A stretch of 7,288 nt of DNA from Filomicrobium sp. (GTDB lineage: Bacteria > Pseudomonadota > Alphaproteobacteria > Rhizobiales > Hyphomicrobiaceae), in assembly GCA_021775655.1 (NCBI GenBank), contig JAJFHK010000475.1:1-7288 (forward strand), in the 5' to 3' direction. The notes beneath the pieces were generated by a model. The model saw only the letters and a program-made list of their open reading frames with translations. It did no database searches and had not been told where the DNA came from. This document shows positions 5,869 to 7,288 of the stretch, one piece after another (the first letter of the stretch is position 1; each line of letters opens with the position of its first letter). A program made the translations under genes and the position numbers.

Positions 5869-6855
5869 ATGTCCGATTTCCACGCAGCAAACCCAAGCCG
5901 CCGGACGATATTGAAGGGTGCCGCGGCACAATTCGCCCTTTGCCTGAGTGGCTCATTGAGCAGCGCCTTGGCTGCAGCGCCGATGATGGGCGTCGTCCGA
6001 CCGTCGGTCTATCGTTTCAAGCTTGGTGATTTTGAGATTACAAATATTCTTGATGGCTACGTTGTACGCCCCGGTCCGCACCCGATTTTTGGGCAGGACC
6101 AGAAGGAGACGTCCGTTCAAGACTTCGCGCGTAAACATCATCTGCCAACGACGCAACTGGAAAACCCTTATACGGTCACTCTGGTCAATACCGGTTCGCA
6201 CCTCGTCTTGTTCGATACGGGCAATGGTGAAGCGAGGCGCGATGCAACGAAGGGGTTGCTGCGCATGAGATTGAAGGATGCAGGCTTCAGCCCCGAACAG
6301 GTTGACGTTGTCGTTATCACACACGGGCACCCCGACCACATCGGAGGCCTTTGGGAGTCTGGCGTTCCGGCCTTTCCCAACGCCCGCTATGTTTTCGGCG
6401 AATCCGAATTCGATCACTGGAAACGTGGCGACAACGTTCCTGACCGGCGCAAAAAGAACCGCGAGCAGTTCGTGCGCTCTGTGGTGCCGCTGGCGGAAAA
6501 GGCGACGTTCGTAAAACCGGGGCAAGACGTAGTGCCGGGCATCCAATCGATCGAAGCCTTCGGGCATTCGCCGGGAATGCTCGCCTACCGGATCGAGAGC
6601 GGCGGCCGTAATTTGCTTCTGTGGGCGGACCTGACCAATCACTACGTAATGTCGCTCATGAAACCCGACTGGCATGTCCTGTTCGACCATGACAAGGCAC
6701 AAGCCGCCGCCGCGCGCAGACGCATACTCGCTCTGGTCGCGGATGAAGCGATCCCTGCCATCGGCTACCACATGCCATTTCCGGCAGTCGGTTTTGTCGA
6801 GCGCTCAGGTGAAAGTTTTCGGTGGGTTCCCGCGAGCTACCAGTTCAATCTTTAA
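5869..6855 (+). CDS. Tat-exported metallo-beta-lactamase-fold hydrolase, methyl parathion hydrolase-like
   Basis: Periplasmic zinc-type hydrolase of the metallo-beta-lactamase fold, 328 aa. Residues 1-37 are a twin-arginine signal (SRRTILK at 10-16, hydrophobic stretch, ALA-AA cleavage region near 35-37), so it is exported folded with its metals. The metal ligands are complete: THGHPDH gives His152, His154, Asp156 and His157; His233 is in GHSPG, Asp254 in WAD and His301 in GYHMPFP. From memory, methyl parathion hydrolase (331 aa) has H147, H149, D151, H152, H234, D255 and H302, nearly the same spacing, and shares LGDFEIT, LVNTGS, LV.FDTG, VPGI and FPG/AVG blocks. The loop after FDTG differs (NGEARRDATKG), so the substrate may not be an organophosphate; a lactone or ester is equally plausible. 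It follows the pump by 100 bases on the same strand and may be co-transcribed. Fold and export are secure, the reaction is not. Confidence 0.9.
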   Translation: MSDFHAANPSRRTILKGAAAQFALCLSGSLSSALAAAPMMGVVRPSVYRFKLGDFEITNILDGYVVRPGPHPIFGQDQKETSVQDFARKHHLPTTQLENPYTVTLVNTGSHLVLFDTGNGEARRDATKGLLRMRLKDAGFSPEQVDVVVITHGHPDHIGGLWESGVPAFPNARYVFGESEFDHWKRGDNVPDRRKKNREQFVRSVVPLAEKATFVKPGQDVVPGIQSIEAFGHSPGMLAYRIESGGRNLLLWADLTNHYVMSLMKPDWHVLFDHDKAQAAAARRRILALVADEAIPAIGYHMPFPAVGFVERSGESFRWVPASYQFNL

Positions 6856-6862
6856 CGCAGCA

Positions 6863-6916
6863 ATTCGCCGAGATAGCGCGACGTGTCTGGGTCGATGCGA
6901 TTACTATCGGCGCAAT
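6863..6916. repeat. Bulged long inverted repeat downstream of the hydrolase gene
   Basis: ATTCGCCGA (6863-6871) can pair with TCGGCG-c-AAT (6907-6916). Inside it, TAG (6874-6876) pairs with CTA (6904-6906), CGC (6877-6879) with GCG (6897-6899) and GAC (6880-6882) with GTC (6891-6893), leaving an 8-base loop. This gives 18 pairs broken by bulges. It starts 8 bases after the hydrolase stop and has no T-tract. It may be a 3'-end structure, but chance pairing with this many bulges cannot be excluded. Confidence 0.3.
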
Positions 6917-7001
6917 AGCGTGAATAGTAACACTGCAAAGAATCCGGATCGAAGATACCAGCATTGCAAGCGCAGCGGCTACGAATTCCAGTGGGGGCCC
7001 T

Positions 7002-7288
7002 ATGGGTAATAGATTGGGACGCATTGCCTACAAGTCCGGTGCAATCGTATATTTTCTCTGGGGCCTATTGCACGTTTACGCAGCATACCTTTCGATCGAG
7101 CTTGCAAGATCGCTGGAGTTCAGCACGCTTCAGAGCAAGGTCTACCAAAACGGATGGAATTTGGCCTATATATCAGTATTTTGTGCTGGCATCGCAATTC
7201 TGAAAAACTGGAGGAACAGCATTGCGGGCTATTGGTTGAATCTCATTACGATTAGCGTTGTCGATATTGGTTTTCTCGTTTTGATTTA
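7002..7288 (+). CDS. Partial multi-pass membrane protein of unknown function
   Basis: An open frame from ATG 7002 runs without a stop to the window edge, giving 95 complete codons; the C-terminus is missing. The start has a G-rich run (GGGGG, 6992-6996) 5 bases upstream. Three hydrophobic segments are visible: about residues 8-28 (with AIVYFLWGLLHVYAAYLS), 47-63 (LAYISVFCAGIAIL) and 72-95 (WLNLITISVVDIGFLVLI). Charged residues (KNWRN) lie between the second and third. I do not recognise the family; the layout suggests a small inner-membrane protein of about four helices. It lies 146 bases after the hydrolase on the same strand, so co-transcription is possible. A hand count gives about 44-46% GC from 7021 onward, clearly lower than in the pump gene, which may point to a different origin. 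Confidence 0.7.
   Translation, partial: MGNRLGRIAYKSGAIVYFLWGLLHVYAAYLSIELARSLEFSTLQSKVYQNGWNLAYISVFCAGIAILKNWRNSIAGYWLNLITISVVDIGFLVLI

Noticed and set aside
5953..6771. Long open frame on the minus strand (272 codons) opposite the hydrolase gene
   Set aside because: Lies fully antisense to a gene with complete catalytic motifs, and its translation has no recognisable domain or membrane pattern.
1..7288. CRISPR arrays, tRNA/rRNA genes, toxin-antitoxin pairs or phage genes
   Set aside because: No regularly spaced direct repeats, no cloverleaf-like or rRNA-like stretches, and no matching protein motifs were seen on either strand.

Overview
The window looks like an accessory or semi-accessory chromosomal or plasmid stretch from a Gram-negative bacterium, most likely an alphaproteobacterium of the Hyphomicrobiales (Rhizobium/Mesorhizobium/Ochrobactrum-like). 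The reasons are moderately high GC in the main genes, an RND efflux pair (which implies an outer membrane), a Tat-exported hydrolase, and an IS1182-type transposase remnant of the kind common in rhizobia. The taxon is an inference from style; no marker gene is present.

Layout, all on the + strand. (1) 30-449: a MerR-family regulator with a CC...C metal-site signature like ZntR/MerR. (2) 468-about 1050: a decayed IS1182-family element. Its transposase keeps the N-terminal and C-terminal ends, but the catalytic centre is deleted and it carries two stop codons and two frameshifts. (3) About 1051-1367: no supportable gene. (4) 1368-2498: a periplasmic adaptor (membrane fusion protein) with a TTG start. 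(5) 2622-5768: an RND inner-membrane pump of the HAE-1 type with the proton-relay residues intact. (6) 5869-6855: a Tat-exported metallo-beta-lactamase-fold hydrolase with a full dinuclear metal site, laid out like methyl parathion hydrolase and its lactonase-like relatives. (7) 7002 to the window edge: the start of an AT-richer, unrecognised multi-pass membrane protein.

How they may work together. The adaptor and the pump are one tripartite-efflux unit, and no TolC-type outer-membrane factor lies in the window. The hydrolase follows the pump by 100 bases on the same strand and should work in the same periplasm. A module that both expels and hydrolyses a lactone- or ester-type compound is therefore a reasonable hypothesis, but co-transcription is not proven. 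All three gaps around these genes (adaptor/pump, pump/hydrolase, hydrolase/membrane protein) hold inverted repeats without a T-tract, so they could be operators or mRNA processing/stabilising hairpins. The MerR gene may once have adjoined the efflux genes and been separated by the IS insertion, or it may belong to an unseen gene to the left.

No RNA genes, CRISPR arrays or phage genes were seen. The most interesting item is the pairing of an RND pump with an exported methyl-parathion-hydrolase-like enzyme and the dyads between the genes. I do not see a clearly new system.
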